Of a stretch of 30,737 bases of DNA, positions 14,798 to 23,597 are shown in pieces. The stretch is taken from positions 1 through 30,737 of the forward strand of contig CAYSEW010000031.1 in assembly GCA_964430245.1 (NCBI GenBank), given 5' to 3'. This DNA is from CAYSEW01 sp964430245. Its GTDB lineage: Bacteria > Bacteroidota > Bacteroidia > Flavobacteriales_D > Parvicellaceae. Both the position numbers and the translations under genes were made by a program. The notes below the pieces were generated by a model, which was not told the origin of the DNA, did not search any database, and saw only the letters and a list, made by a program, of their open reading frames with translations. Every line of letters starts with the position of its first letter. Position 1 is the stretch's first letter.

Positions 14798-16371
14798 AAA
14801 AGCTAGCATACATACTTTCCTTCTTTGTAATTGCAAGCTGTGCTCAACAGTCTTTACTGACTGGTGGAGAAAAAGATATTAAGGCCCCTGTTCTCAATAA
14901 GGAAAAGACCATTCCTCAAAATTATTCTACCGATTTCAGCGCTGAGATCATTCAGCTTTATTTTGATGAATATGTTCAGCTTAAAGATCAAAAAAATAAC
15001 TTTTTTGTAAATCCAACTATTGAAAAAATAAGACTAGAAGAAAAAGGGAAATCCATATTAATCCATCTTGAAGAACCGCTTAAAGAAAAAACCACATATA
15101 CATTTAACTTTGGGTCATCTATTCAAGATATTACCGAAAATAACCCTTATACAGATTTTAGATATGTCCTTTCCACGGGAAGTTTTATAGATTCCAATTT
15201 TTATCGTGGTAGTGTTTATGATGCTTTTACAAAAAAACCTTTAGAAAACGTAAAGGTTCTTCTTTATGAAAAAAAGCTAGATAGCTTAACAGAAAAAATA
15301 TCTCCTAACTACCTATGTAATACCAATGATGCTGGAAATTTTATTTTAAATAATTTAAAGGAAGGCGAGTATTATGTGTTGGCTATTGGGGATGAAAACA
15401 AAAACAATCTACCAGATCCTAAAAATGAAAAAATTGCATTTAATCCCAATTTTATTAACTCTTTAAGTCTTGGAGATAGCACTACTATTAAAGATACTTT
15501 ATTGCTATTCATGCAGGATAATCCATTAAAAATTATAGACAAAAATTACACCCCTCCTGGAAAATTTAATGTCATTTTTAACAAAAAAATAGCTGCCTCC
15601 GATATTAAAATTGACAGCATCAATTATTTTATCCAACCTAGAAAGTTTCCTAGTGATACCTTCTCATTCTGGATTGATTCAATTCCAAACTCTCCTTTGT
15701 TTTTTCAGCTTACTATTGAAAACGAATCATTTTCCAAAGGGCTTAAAATAAATACGTTTGCTTCTAATTCAAAAGATTCCAGCTTTGCTTTTAAAGCAAA
15801 AAACATCAATAATATTAAAATAAATCAACCACTTAAGCTTCTTTTTAATCACCCTATCAAAAAAATAAATTATAAAAAACTCCACCTCTTAATTGACAGT
15901 ACTGAAACTGACTTCATCGATTCTTTTGATGGGGCTTTATGGTCTATGTTATTTCCAACTATAAGTAATACTGAATTAACATTTATGGCAGACCCTGGTG
16001 CATTTGAAAGTATTTATGGGCAAAAAAATGACACCATTGAACTAATCTTTAAGCAGAAAGAAAACTCTTTGTACGGAGATCTCTTTTTAAATATTACATG
16101 TGAAACATGTGATCAATTCATTGTTCAGCTGATCAATAGAGAGGCATTAGTAACATCATTTAACTGTAATGAAGAATCTTTGATAGATACGATCCCTTTA
16201 TGTAATCCGGGTAGCTATCAATTAAGATTAATCCATGACCTAAATGGCGATGGTGAGTGGACAACAGGTGACTTCAATTCAAAAACACAACCAGAACCTG
16301 TTTACTATTATAACGAACCCATGGTAGTTAAATCGGGTTGGAGCTTAGATATAAAGTGGGTCATTCAATAA
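14794..16371 (+). CDS. Ig-like (Big_5) domain lipoprotein
   Basis: 525 aa. TTG start overlapping the msrC stop by 4 bases. Signal with lipobox VIASC (Cys16), then AQQSLLTGGEKDIKAPVL, the typical start of Bacteroidota Ig-like (SbsA/Big_5) lipoproteins. Residues about 30-130 form the Big_5 domain (LYFDEYVQLKD...TTYTFNFGSSIQD). Residues about 140-200 resemble a carboxypeptidase-regulatory-like beta domain (VYDAFTKKPLENVKVLLYE...FILNNLKEGEYYVLAI). The remainder is beta-rich and ends near a DLNGDGEWTTGD acidic loop. Likely attached to the outer membrane or its inner face; specific function unknown. Confidence 0.85.
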   Translation: MKKLAYILSFFVIASCAQQSLLTGGEKDIKAPVLNKEKTIPQNYSTDFSAEIIQLYFDEYVQLKDQKNNFFVNPTIEKIRLEEKGKSILIHLEEPLKEKTTYTFNFGSSIQDITENNPYTDFRYVLSTGSFIDSNFYRGSVYDAFTKKPLENVKVLLYEKKLDSLTEKISPNYLCNTNDAGNFILNNLKEGEYYVLAIGDENKNNLPDPKNEKIAFNPNFINSLSLGDSTTIKDTLLLFMQDNPLKIIDKNYTPPGKFNVIFNKKIAASDIKIDSINYFIQPRKFPSDTFSFWIDSIPNSPLFFQLTIENESFSKGLKINTFASNSKDSSFAFKAKNINNIKINQPLKLLFNHPIKKINYKKLHLLIDSTETDFIDSFDGALWSMLFPTISNTELTFMADPGAFESIYGQKNDTIELIFKQKENSLYGDLFLNITCETCDQFIVQLINREALVTSFNCNEESLIDTIPLCNPGSYQLRLIHDLNGDGEWTTGDFNSKTQPEPVYYYNEPMVVKSGWSLDIKWVIQ

Positions 16372-17143
16372 ACCCGAATTTATCTGCATCTAAATAAGCT
16401 GGGAATTTTTTTCTAAACTCTTCTAACTCATTAATATCTAAGTGAATAACTTCTATTTGCTCTTTATGTAGAACAAACTGATCTAGCCTATTTCCTTTTG
16501 GATCAAAAACACTAGATCCACCTGAATAACTTACACTGTTTCCATCAATACCTACTCTATTGACTCCAATAACATATGCTTGATTCTCAATTGCTCTTGC
16601 CTTTAATAAGCTAACCCACGCATCTGTTCTTGGCTCAGGCCAATTAGCAACATATATGAGACAATCATAAACAGTTTGATTATTTTTATCAATATTTCTA
16701 CTCCATACTGGAAACCGCAGATCATAACAGATCATTGGGCAAAACCGAACTCCTTTATGTGATGTGATTAATCTACTTTTTCCTTCACTATAGAATTGAT
16801 GTTCTTCTGCCATTCTAAAGAGGTGCTTTTTGTCGTAGGTCATGAATGTCTTTTCGGGACTTACCCAATATAACCTATTGTAAAATTTCTCTTTTTCTTT
16901 CACAACAATACTACCTGTAACTACCGCCTTCTTATGAGCAGCTAATTCAATCATCCAATCAAGTGTTTTCCCTTCATTTATTTCTGCAACATTCATTGAA
17001 TTCATAGTAAAGCCAGTGGTAAACATTTCTGGCAATACTATTAGGTCTACGCCATCAATTGGTCTTAAGAGATTTTCCAGGTGCTGATAGTTAGAAACTG
17101 GATCTTCCCAATAAATTTTTGTTTGTACTGCGGCTATTTGCAT
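16361..17143 (-). CDS. Nitrilase superfamily omega-amidase-like amidohydrolase
   Basis: 260 aa. The nitrilase catalytic triad is visible: Glu39 (LPEMFTTGF), Lys105 (YDKKHLFR) and Cys139 (MICYDLRFP). The MFTTGF and YDKKHLFRMAEEH motifs are those of the YafV/omega-amidase group, which hydrolyses 2-oxoglutaramate or 2-oxosuccinamate made by glutamine and asparagine transaminases, often within methionine salvage or repair of such by-products. No partner transaminase is adjacent. Its 3' end overlaps the convergent lipoprotein gene by 11 bp. Confidence 0.88.
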   Translation of the reverse strand: MQIAAVQTKIYWEDPVSNYQHLENLLRPIDGVDLIVLPEMFTTGFTMNSMNVAEINEGKTLDWMIELAAHKKAVVTGSIVVKEKEKFYNRLYWVSPEKTFMTYDKKHLFRMAEEHQFYSEGKSRLITSHKGVRFCPMICYDLRFPVWSRNIDKNNQTVYDCLIYVANWPEPRTDAWVSLLKARAIENQAYVIGVNRVGIDGNSVSYSGGSSVFDPKGNRLDQFVLHKEQIEVIHLDINELEEFRKKFPAYLDADKFGFIE

Positions 17144-17281
17144 ACTGTAAAATTATTTATCTTTTTCACTTTCCTACATATAACTTTTGAAAAGTTGGCA
17201 TAGTAAGTGTACTAATTATTTAAATATTTATGTATTTTGGTCAACCATAAAAATAAAATCTCATCAGTAAGTAATATTGAT

Positions 17282-18148
17282 ATGCGTTTTTTGATTTTCC
17301 TTCTAATCATTTCCTGTTCTACAAGTAATTGTTATTCTCAATCTGACACGATAAATCAAAAAAATCCTGAAAACGGTAGAAAAACTGGATACTGGATCAT
17401 TACTGGCAACATGTCAAAATTAAAAGGCTATGATGCTGACGCAAAAGTAGAAGAGGGTGTCTATAAAAATAGCCGTAAAAATGGTCTTTGGAAAAGGTTT
17501 TGGCAAAACGGGAGTCTTAAAAGTGAAATTATTTACAATAATGGTCGTTCTACAGGGGCTTACACTACCTATTTTAACAATGGACAAGTGGAAGAAAAAG
17601 GGACCATGGAAAACGGACTGCTTGTAGGTGACTATAAATTATTTTGGCCCAATGGAGAAAGCCGACAAATCAAAACATTTAATGAATTAGGGGCTACAGA
17701 GGGAAGGGTCCAGTTTTTCTATGAAAATGGAAGTCCTGAATTAGACTTTACTACTGTTAATGGTAAAGAAACTGGCACCTCTACTTGGTATTTCGAAAAT
17801 GGAGATAAGAAAAGAGAGGTCGTCTTTAATGAAGAAGGAGCCGTATCAGAATCTGTTGAATTTGAAATGAAAAATATCGCATATGTAGACCCTGATCCTG
17901 ATCCTGTCGAGAAAGGCCCGAAAATTCAGGGTGAATTCAATTCTGCTAATAGTAGTTTAGTAGACAATTACGGGAAGACTTATGATGATGATAAAAACAT
18001 CCTAATGGATGGTGAGTTTAAAAATGGCAGGCTCTATAATGGAAGACATTACATCTATGATGAATTTGGTTTATTAGATCATATTAAAGAATATCGGGAT
18101 GGCATCTATGTAGGTAATGGAATTATAGGTAAAAAAGATAAATATTAA
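17282..18148 (+). CDS. Secreted or lipidated MORN-repeat (YwqK-like) protein
   Basis: 288 aa from ATG 17282. This start gives a clean signal peptide (MRFLIFLLIISCSTS...YSQ), while the further upstream in-frame TTG at 17237 would add a charged 15-residue extension and is not supported. The signal has a Cys that could be a lipobox (LIISC). The body is a series of MORN-variant repeats of the type 'NG..G.W..(F/Y)..NG' (GLWKRFWQNGS, GAYTTYFNNGQ, GDYKLFWPNGE, GTSTWYFENGD) as in proteins annotated YwqK-family antitoxins. Repeats run from about residue 35 to 190 and resume after 215. No toxin gene lies beside it, so the antitoxin name should not be taken literally. Confidence 0.8.
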   Translation: MRFLIFLLIISCSTSNCYSQSDTINQKNPENGRKTGYWIITGNMSKLKGYDADAKVEEGVYKNSRKNGLWKRFWQNGSLKSEIIYNNGRSTGAYTTYFNNGQVEEKGTMENGLLVGDYKLFWPNGESRQIKTFNELGATEGRVQFFYENGSPELDFTTVNGKETGTSTWYFENGDKKREVVFNEEGAVSESVEFEMKNIAYVDPDPDPVEKGPKIQGEFNSANSSLVDNYGKTYDDDKNILMDGEFKNGRLYNGRHYIYDEFGLLDHIKEYRDGIYVGNGIIGKKDKY

Positions 18149-18178
18149 TCACTGCCTACTACTAAGCTAATTTATTAA

Positions 18179-18937
18179 ATGATTTCAAGAAATGACAAAG
18201 TATTTCTGCTTTTAGCTGGCTTATTTTTAGGGTCGTTGACCATGCTGAACATCTTGGGTGTTTCTCGTTTTATTGATTATTCTTTCACTATATTTAATCA
18301 CAATGTGCCATTTATAATTGCCATTGGTGTACTACCTTATCCTATCACCTTTTTATGTACAGATCTTATCAGCGAACTATATGGCAAAAAAAAAGCCAAT
18401 TTAGTTGTGTGGATTGGACTTATCCTAAATATTTGGGTGCTGTTTATTGTCTGGATAGCTGGTGTTTTAGATCCTCCAGATAATTTAGTGAATGGTGAAT
18501 TGCCTATTGCTATTAAAGAAGGTATAGCGGTAGTCCCAAATGGCTATGAATTTTATCACATTAGAAACCTCACATTGGGAGCAACATTAGCATCAATGGT
18601 AGCTTATTTAACCGCTCAATTCATTGATGTTCAAATATTTCATTTTCTTAAAGAAAAAACCAAAGGAAAAATGTTATGGCTTAGAAATAATGTATCTACA
18701 TTGATCAGCCAGCTAGTTGATACTATTGCTGTTATTTTAATCACCCACTACTATGCACATGGGCTACCTGTAAATGATGCAGGTGAGCTTACCCATCCCT
18801 TAATCTACTTTATAATCTCTGGTTATCTCTTTAAAGTTCTTGTTGCTGCCCTAGACACCATCCCCTTCTATTTAGGCGTGAAATATTTAACTTCTTATAT
18901 AGAAAAAGACCCTGCTCAATCTTCTGTTAGCAAATGA
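18179..18937 (+). CDS. yhhQ: Queuosine precursor transporter (VUT/YhhQ family)
   Basis: 252 aa integral membrane protein with about six hydrophobic segments. Family motifs: ITFLCTDLISELYGKKKAN after the second segment and STLISQLVDTIAVI before the fifth. YhhQ-type carriers import queuosine precursors (preQ0/preQ1) for tRNA modification. It stands alone downstream of the MORN-repeat gene (30-bp gap), and its 3' end overlaps the convergent SCO gene by 22 bp. No preQ1 riboswitch was recognised in the short upstream gap. Confidence 0.9.
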   Translation: MISRNDKVFLLLAGLFLGSLTMLNILGVSRFIDYSFTIFNHNVPFIIAIGVLPYPITFLCTDLISELYGKKKANLVVWIGLILNIWVLFIVWIAGVLDPPDNLVNGELPIAIKEGIAVVPNGYEFYHIRNLTLGATLASMVAYLTAQFIDVQIFHFLKEKTKGKMLWLRNNVSTLISQLVDTIAVILITHYYAHGLPVNDAGELTHPLIYFIISGYLFKVLVAALDTIPFYLGVKYLTSYIEKDPAQSSVSK

Positions 18938-19614
18938 TGGATGTCACTGATTAATCTATCGATATCTTTTTTTGAAACCCCATCATAAAACCCTCTTATC
19001 TTTTTATTCTCATCTATTAAAACCACATTTTCTGTATGGATGAAATCTGCCTCACCTCCATGTACATAACTAGTGTCATTAATGTCTGGCACTACTAAGT
19101 AATTATGTCTTGCCATTCTATACAGCTCTTTTTTATCACCAGTCAAAAATTGCCATTTCACATGTTTGGCACCATATGCTTCTGCATAACTAAAAAGAAC
19201 TTCTGAAGAGTCCATTTCTGGCCAAACAGTATGAGATAAAAGAAGCACCTTTTCATTGTCTATATATTGATCATGAATCCTTTTTAGCTGGTCATTCATT
19301 TTAGGACAAATAGACCCGCAACTCACAAAAAAAAAGTCAACTACGCATATCTTATTGTCCAACAACCCAATATCAACTGTATCGCCTAGTTGATTGATTA
19401 AATTAAAGTCAGAAATAAAATGCTCATTACATAGCTCTGCATCAGATATAGGTAGTTCATATTGACTTAGTTCTGACACTGAAATAAAACAATGAGGTTT
19501 GTTCTTTATTGTAGCCTTAGACTTTTCCTTGTGAGATTGCGATTCAGCTGTCATATAAACAGCTATTGAAATCCCTATTATCAATACTACTAAAAAGGCA
19601 CCAATTTGTTTCAC
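18916..19614 (-). CDS. SCO family protein (SCO1/SenC-like)
   Basis: 232 aa with one N-terminal membrane anchor (about 4-22) and a thioredoxin-fold domain facing the periplasm. The copper/redox motif CGSIC places Cys99 and Cys103 four apart, and His193 (DFIHTENVVLID) is the third conserved ligand of SCO proteins, which deliver copper to the CuA site of cytochrome oxidase. The last gene of the six-gene minus-strand run starting at purN (16 bp after the oxidoreductase). Confidence 0.9.
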   Translation of the reverse strand: MKQIGAFLVVLIIGISIAVYMTAESQSHKEKSKATIKNKPHCFISVSELSQYELPISDAELCNEHFISDFNLINQLGDTVDIGLLDNKICVVDFFFVSCGSICPKMNDQLKRIHDQYIDNEKVLLLSHTVWPEMDSSEVLFSYAEAYGAKHVKWQFLTGDKKELYRMARHNYLVVPDINDTSYVHGGEADFIHTENVVLIDENKKIRGFYDGVSKKDIDRLISDIHHLLTED

Positions 19615-19630
19615 GAATACAGCTTCTTAT

Positions 19631-20650
19631 TTACCATTTTACAACAATCTTCCCTACGGAATTCCTGCTTTCTAAAAAAGCATGCGCTTTGCTAAGGTCA
19701 TCTATTTTAAACACACCTCCTTCTTTAGGGTCCAGCGTTCCATTTTCTGTCATTTCAACCACTTTTTCTAAACATCTTTTTAAAACTTTGGGTTTATAAT
19801 CAGCAATTCTCAGCATATTAATTCCAATGATAGACTGAGATGATATCATTAGCTGAATGGGTGTCATTATACCAAACTTTAACAATAAATTTACTGTGCC
19901 TAAAATCCCTTTACTATTATTTAATCGATCTGCCACTCCATATAAAAGTATTTTACCGCCTTTATCTAAAATACTCATGTCTTTTTTATACGATTTACCC
20001 CCTACTGAATTAAAAATAACATCAAGCTTATTATCAGAAAGTTTTTTGATCTGATCAATATAATCTACTTTACTAATATTTATTGGATGATCTACTCCAT
20101 TTTCTTTTAAGTAAGCCATTTTAGCTTCTTTGCTGGTTAACCCAATAACTTCACACCCTTTTATTTTTGCTAATTGAGTGATCGCTGTTCCAACTCCTCC
20201 TGCTGCTGCATGGATCAACACGCGATCTCCTTTAAATAAATTAGTGCACTCCATTGCTCCGTAGTAAGCGGTACAATATTGTGTAGCTAAGGCAGATGCT
20301 TTTACTGATGCTAAATTGTTTGAAATAACTGCAACTCCGCTTACATCTGTTTTCGCAAATTCAGCATACCCTCCAAATCTTGTCATGGCAACTACTCTTT
20401 TTCCCAATAGTTTTTTACCCTCTTCACAAACTGCTTCAACTACCTCCCCTACTACATCATAACCTAAAATAGATGGAAGAGGAGGCGCATCATTATACAA
20501 TCCTCTTCTCGCCATTACATCTGCGAAGTTTAAGCCAAAGGCTTCTACTTTGATTATTACCTCATTGTTGGAAATAACTGGCATAGGGACTTCTTCTATA
20601 TGAAAAGATTTTTTGGCATCTCCGTAAGATTTTAATACTGCTGCTTTCAT
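19631..20650 (-). CDS. Zinc-binding dehydrogenase superfamily / quinone oxidoreductase-like (VAT-1-like)
   Basis: 339 aa from ATG at 20648-20650 (MKAAVLKSYG), the usual start of this MDR subfamily. A further upstream ATG at 20695 would overlap rnhA by 44 bp and adds an unlikely tail. NADPH-binding motif HAAAGGVG at about 147-154. The catalytic-zinc ligands of alcohol dehydrogenases are absent (GYDVVGEV replaces the GHE motif), as in quinone oxidoreductases and VAT-1 homologues. Substrate unknown. It follows rnhA by one base. Confidence 0.85.
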   Translation of the reverse strand: MKAAVLKSYGDAKKSFHIEEVPMPVISNNEVIIKVEAFGLNFADVMARRGLYNDAPPLPSILGYDVVGEVVEAVCEEGKKLLGKRVVAMTRFGGYAEFAKTDVSGVAVISNNLASVKASALATQYCTAYYGAMECTNLFKGDRVLIHAAAGGVGTAITQLAKIKGCEVIGLTSKEAKMAYLKENGVDHPINISKVDYIDQIKKLSDNKLDVIFNSVGGKSYKKDMSILDKGGKILLYGVADRLNNSKGILGTVNLLLKFGIMTPIQLMISSQSIIGINMLRIADYKPKVLKRCLEKVVEMTENGTLDPKEGGVFKIDDLSKAHAFLESRNSVGKIVVKW

Positions 20651-20651
20651 C

Positions 20652-21125
20652 TTAAAATAATTGTTGTCCATTGTTTTGAGCCTCAAATCCCTCATCTATT
20701 AATAGATCTATTGATTCTGCTGCTGCTACAGCCAACTCATCACACTTCTCATTATAGGTGTTGCCAGCATGTCCTTTTATCCAGTTAAACTTCACTTGGT
20801 GTTTTCTATAGATTATTAGAAACCTCTTCCATAGATCTGGATTCTTTTTACCCTTAAATGCTTTTTTTTCCCAACCTAATAACCAACCTTTCTCCACTGC
20901 ATCAACTACATATTTAGAATCAGAAAAAACCTGTACTTGTTGATTTTCTTTTTTTAATGCTTCTAAGCCAATTATTACAGCTAATAATTCCATGCGGTTA
21001 TTGGTAGTCATCCTATAGCCCTCGTTTAGTTCCTTGTAGTGTTTCCCCGATAACAGTACCACTCCGTATCCTCCAGGGCCTGGATTTCCTTTAGCCGCTC
21101 CATCCGTATACAATGTTATCTTCAT
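20652..21125 (-). CDS. rnhA: Ribonuclease HI
   Basis: 157 aa, the usual length. All four catalytic acids are visible: Asp8 (YTDGAA), Glu46 (NRMELLA), Asp69 (FSDSKY) and Asp129 (NEKCDELA), with His119 in the KGHAGN loop. It degrades the RNA strand of RNA-DNA hybrids. The ATG overlaps the ion-channel stop by 4 bp. Confidence 0.96.
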   Translation of the reverse strand: MKITLYTDGAAKGNPGPGGYGVVLLSGKHYKELNEGYRMTTNNRMELLAVIIGLEALKKENQQVQVFSDSKYVVDAVEKGWLLGWEKKAFKGKKNPDLWKRFLIIYRKHQVKFNWIKGHAGNTYNEKCDELAVAAAESIDLLIDEGFEAQNNGQQLF

Positions 21126-21961
21126 GTTTCTTCAGGGTTTAATTCTTCTCCGCAAAATTTACAAAATTCAGCATTGTTGTCATGTCCTTCTTTAGAACAG
21201 CCTGGACAGCTTTGAGTATTCATTGTTCCTGCCTTTACTAACTCAACTGAAATCATTCCAGTAGGAACAGCAATAATTGCATAACCTAAGATCATAATAA
21301 TAGAAGCAAAAAACTGACCCAAAACCGTATGTGGATAAATGTCGCCATAACCAACAGTAGTAAGTGTAACAATCGCCCAATATATACTTCTGGGTATACT
21401 TGTAAATCCATCCTCTGGGTCCTCAATCATATAAATTATCGTTCCCATTATAGTGGCAACAGCCAATACTCCGGCTAAGAATACTACAATCCGTTGACGG
21501 CTTGCTATTAATGCCTGTTTAAGCGTATTTGCCTCTTTAACATACCTTATTAATTTAAGTATCCTAAACACTCTCATTAATCGAATGGTACGAATGGTTT
21601 TAATTGAAGATATATTATCTGAAGTAATAAATATTCCCAAGTAAGTAGGGAGTAGAGATATAAGGTCTATCAAACCATAAAAGCTAAAAATATATTTTAA
21701 AGGTCTCTTAACACTTACAATTCTTGCAATATATTCTACAGTAAACAAGTAGGTAATTCCCCATTCAAAGGCATTTAAAAATTCACCATACTTAAATCTG
21801 ATTTCCTCAACACTTTCAAACATCACCGCAGCAACACTAAATAAGATCATCCAAAGCAAGACAATATCAAACAGTTTTCCAGCAAAAGTATCTGCTTCAA
21901 AAATGATCTCATGCATTTTTGATCTCGTACTTTTAAAAGGTCCTATGTAATTATCCTTCAT
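21122..21961 (-). CDS. Voltage-gated potassium channel-like ion transporter with C-terminal zinc ribbon
   Basis: 279 aa. Six transmembrane segments with a positively charged S4 (IRTIRLMRVFRILKLIRYV, residues about 123-141) and the potassium selectivity filter TTVGYGD (201-207). After S6 a short linker leads to two CxxC pairs, Cys252/Cys255 and Cys267/Cys270 (CPGC, CKFC), a zinc-ribbon-like module in the cytoplasm. It forms a homotetrameric potassium channel by family analogy. Located between marC and rnhA in the same run (5-bp gap, 4-bp overlap). Confidence 0.9.
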   Translation of the reverse strand: MKDNYIGPFKSTRSKMHEIIFEADTFAGKLFDIVLLWMILFSVAAVMFESVEEIRFKYGEFLNAFEWGITYLFTVEYIARIVSVKRPLKYIFSFYGLIDLISLLPTYLGIFITSDNISSIKTIRTIRLMRVFRILKLIRYVKEANTLKQALIASRQRIVVFLAGVLAVATIMGTIIYMIEDPEDGFTSIPRSIYWAIVTLTTVGYGDIYPHTVLGQFFASIIMILGYAIIAVPTGMISVELVKAGTMNTQSCPGCSKEGHDNNAEFCKFCGEELNPEET

Positions 21962-21966
21962 TATGT

Positions 21967-22572
21967 CTAAAATAGCTCTTTAATATTACTGCTAAATAAT
22001 TTTATTGCAATTGCCATAAGAATAATACCAAATACTTTTTTCAAAATTGCAATTCCTGCCCTTCCTAATAAGTTTTCTATATAAGATGTTAGCTTAAGTA
22101 CTAGGAAAACAACTAACAAATTTAAAACAATAGCTATTAAAATATTTACTTGTTCAAATTCCGCTCTCAATGAGATCAGTGAAGTCATTGTGCCTGCACC
22201 TGCTATCATAGGAAAGGCCAATGGAACAACAGAAACAACTTTAGTGTCAATATCACTGCTATTGTTGAAAATGTCAACTCCTAAAATCATTTCTAATGCC
22301 ATGATAAATAACACAAATGATCCAGCAACAGCGAATTCATTAATGCCAACTCCAATCACTCCCAAAATACTCTCTCCCAAAAACAAAAATCCAACTAAAA
22401 TCAATAATGCAACTAATGAAGTTCTTAGAGGAAAAATCTTTCCTGTTTTTTCTTTTAATGCAATAATCATTGGAATCGTACCAAAAATATCTATTACAGC
22501 AAAAAGAACCATAGTCGCAACCCCTATTTCCTTTATGTTAAATCCAGTTTCCCAAAATACTGACCCTATCAT
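21967..22572 (-). CDS. MarC family integral membrane protein
   Basis: 201 aa with six hydrophobic segments. Family features: an early FAVIDIFGTIPMI segment and the later VPLAFPMIAGAGTMTSLISL stretch. MarC/YchE proteins have no established transport substrate; the original link to multiple antibiotic resistance is not supported for most members. It begins one base after the purN stop. Confidence 0.88.
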   Translation of the reverse strand: MIGSVFWETGFNIKEIGVATMVLFAVIDIFGTIPMIIALKEKTGKIFPLRTSLVALLILVGFLFLGESILGVIGVGINEFAVAGSFVLFIMALEMILGVDIFNNSSDIDTKVVSVVPLAFPMIAGAGTMTSLISLRAEFEQVNILIAIVLNLLVVFLVLKLTSYIENLLGRAGIAILKKVFGIILMAIAIKLFSSNIKELF

Positions 22573-22573
22573 T

Positions 22574-23146
22574 TTACAAGCTTTTTTGTTTTATTATTTT
22601 ATTGATAGTAGCTGGAAAATGGTCTTTTTCCAGAGTTTTGATCTTACCTAATAAAGTTTCTGTTGTTTCATTGTCGCTAACAGCTGTACTAAATTGAGCA
22701 ATTATTTCACCCTCATCATACTGTTCATTTACATAATGAATCGTAATTCCAGTATGAGACTCCCCTGCCTCAATCACGGCCTTGTGAACATTATTCCCAT
22801 ACATTCCTTTTCCACCATATTTGGGTAATAAAGAGGGGTGTAAATTGATAATATCTCCATTAAACTCTTTAATTAGTTCAGCTGGTATTTTTAATAAAAA
22901 CCCTGCCAGAACTACTAGCTCAATGTCGTTTTCCTTAAAAACTTCTATAATGGGAAAAATACTATTTATTTCATGGTAGCTAAAAACTTTTGTTTTAATA
23001 CCTGAATTTTCTGCATGTATTAAAGCTCCAGCAGCTGACTTATTCGAGATTACTAGCTTTACATTAACTTCTAAATCTTGATTGAAATAATCAATAATGT
23101 TTTTCACATTACTACCTGAACCTGAAGCAAACAGAGCAATATTCAT
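22574..23146 (-). CDS. purN: Phosphoribosylglycinamide formyltransferase (GART)
   Basis: 190 aa from ATG at 23144-23146 (MNIALFASGSGSN), the canonical start. An earlier in-frame ATG at 23200 would add 18 residues across the promoter-like box at 23160-23167 and is rejected. It transfers formyl from 10-formyl-THF to GAR in purine synthesis. Catalytic Asn101 and His103 (NLHPSLLP) and Asp144 (YDEGEII) are present. First gene of a six-gene minus-strand run (purN, marC, ion channel, rnhA, oxidoreductase, SCO) and divergent from acpP. Confidence 0.95.
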   Translation of the reverse strand: MNIALFASGSGSNVKNIIDYFNQDLEVNVKLVISNKSAAGALIHAENSGIKTKVFSYHEINSIFPIIEVFKENDIELVVLAGFLLKIPAELIKEFNGDIINLHPSLLPKYGGKGMYGNNVHKAVIEAGESHTGITIHYVNEQYDEGEIIAQFSTAVSDNETTETLLGKIKTLEKDHFPATINKIIKQKSL

Positions 23147-23159
23147 CTTGTTTTTTGGA

Positions 23160-23167
23160 CAAAAATA
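23160..23167 (-). promoter_or_regulatory. -7 box TATTTTTG for purN run
   Basis: On the minus strand 23167-23160 reads TATTTTTG, an exact TAnnTTTG match, with a transcription start expected near 23156 and a leader of about 10 nt before the purN ATG at 23146. Its position rules against the longer purN start. A TTG lies about 23 bp upstream. Confidence 0.5.
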
Positions 23168-23264
23168 CTTTATATACCTTCCTAATTGACCAATTTTCAA
23201 CTATTTTATTTTTAATTTACATATCTGATAATCCTTAATTATTCATAAGTTTAGTAAAAACTAT

Positions 23265-23296
23265 TTTGTTGAGTTCTCGAAAAGTTTTTTATTTGC
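23265..23296 (+). promoter_or_regulatory. Probable acpP promoter (TTTG-N19-TTTATTTGC)
   Basis: TTTG at 23265-23268, a 19-bp spacer, then TTTATTTGC at 23288-23296, one mismatch from TAnnTTTGC. The start of transcription would be near 23300, about 25 nt before the ATG at 23326. It supports the shorter acpP start. Confidence 0.5.
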
Positions 23297-23325
23297 ACTC
23301 AGAAAAACAATTAAAACTAAAGAAT

Positions 23326-23562
23326 ATGTCTGACGTAAAATCAAGAGTAATAGCAATTATAGTAGATAAATTAGGTGTAGACGAATCAGAAGTAACCCCA
23401 GAAGCAAGTTTCACTAATGACTTAGGGGCTGATTCATTAGATACTGTTGAGCTAATAATGGAATTTGAAAAAGAGTTCAATATTGCCATTCCGGATGATC
23501 AAGCAGAAAATATCCAAACTGTTGGTGAATCTATCTCATATATTGAGGATAACGCCAAATAA
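23326..23562 (+). CDS. acpP: Acyl carrier protein
   Basis: 78 aa from ATG 23326 (MSDVKSRVIAI), the canonical ACP start; a 20-residue upstream extension in the frame covers the promoter and is not part of the protein. The phosphopantetheine-bearing serine is Ser37 in GADSLDTVEL. Acidic four-helix carrier of acyl chains in fatty acid synthesis. Followed at 36 bp by fabF and then rnc, a conserved Bacteroidota order. Confidence 0.97.
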   Translation: MSDVKSRVIAIIVDKLGVDESEVTPEASFTNDLGADSLDTVELIMEFEKEFNIAIPDDQAENIQTVGESISYIEDNAK

Positions 23563-23597
23563 AATAATTCAAGTTTAATACTTACAAGTTATTATAA

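Noticed and set aside
17237..17281. Longer start (TTG) for the MORN-repeat protein
   Set aside because: The ATG at 17282 gives a proper signal peptide at the N-terminus; the extension is polar and in an AT-rich promoter region.
17282..18148. Toxin-antitoxin system suggested by the YwqK-family name
   Set aside because: No toxin-like gene is adjacent, and the MORN repeats with a signal peptide indicate an envelope protein.
20651..20695. Longer start of the quinone oxidoreductase-like gene inside rnhA
   Set aside because: Family proteins begin with MKAAV; the extension is simply the end of rnhA in another frame.
23147..23200. Longer purN start
   Set aside because: The canonical purN begins MNIALFASGSGSN at 23146, and the extension covers a -7 box.
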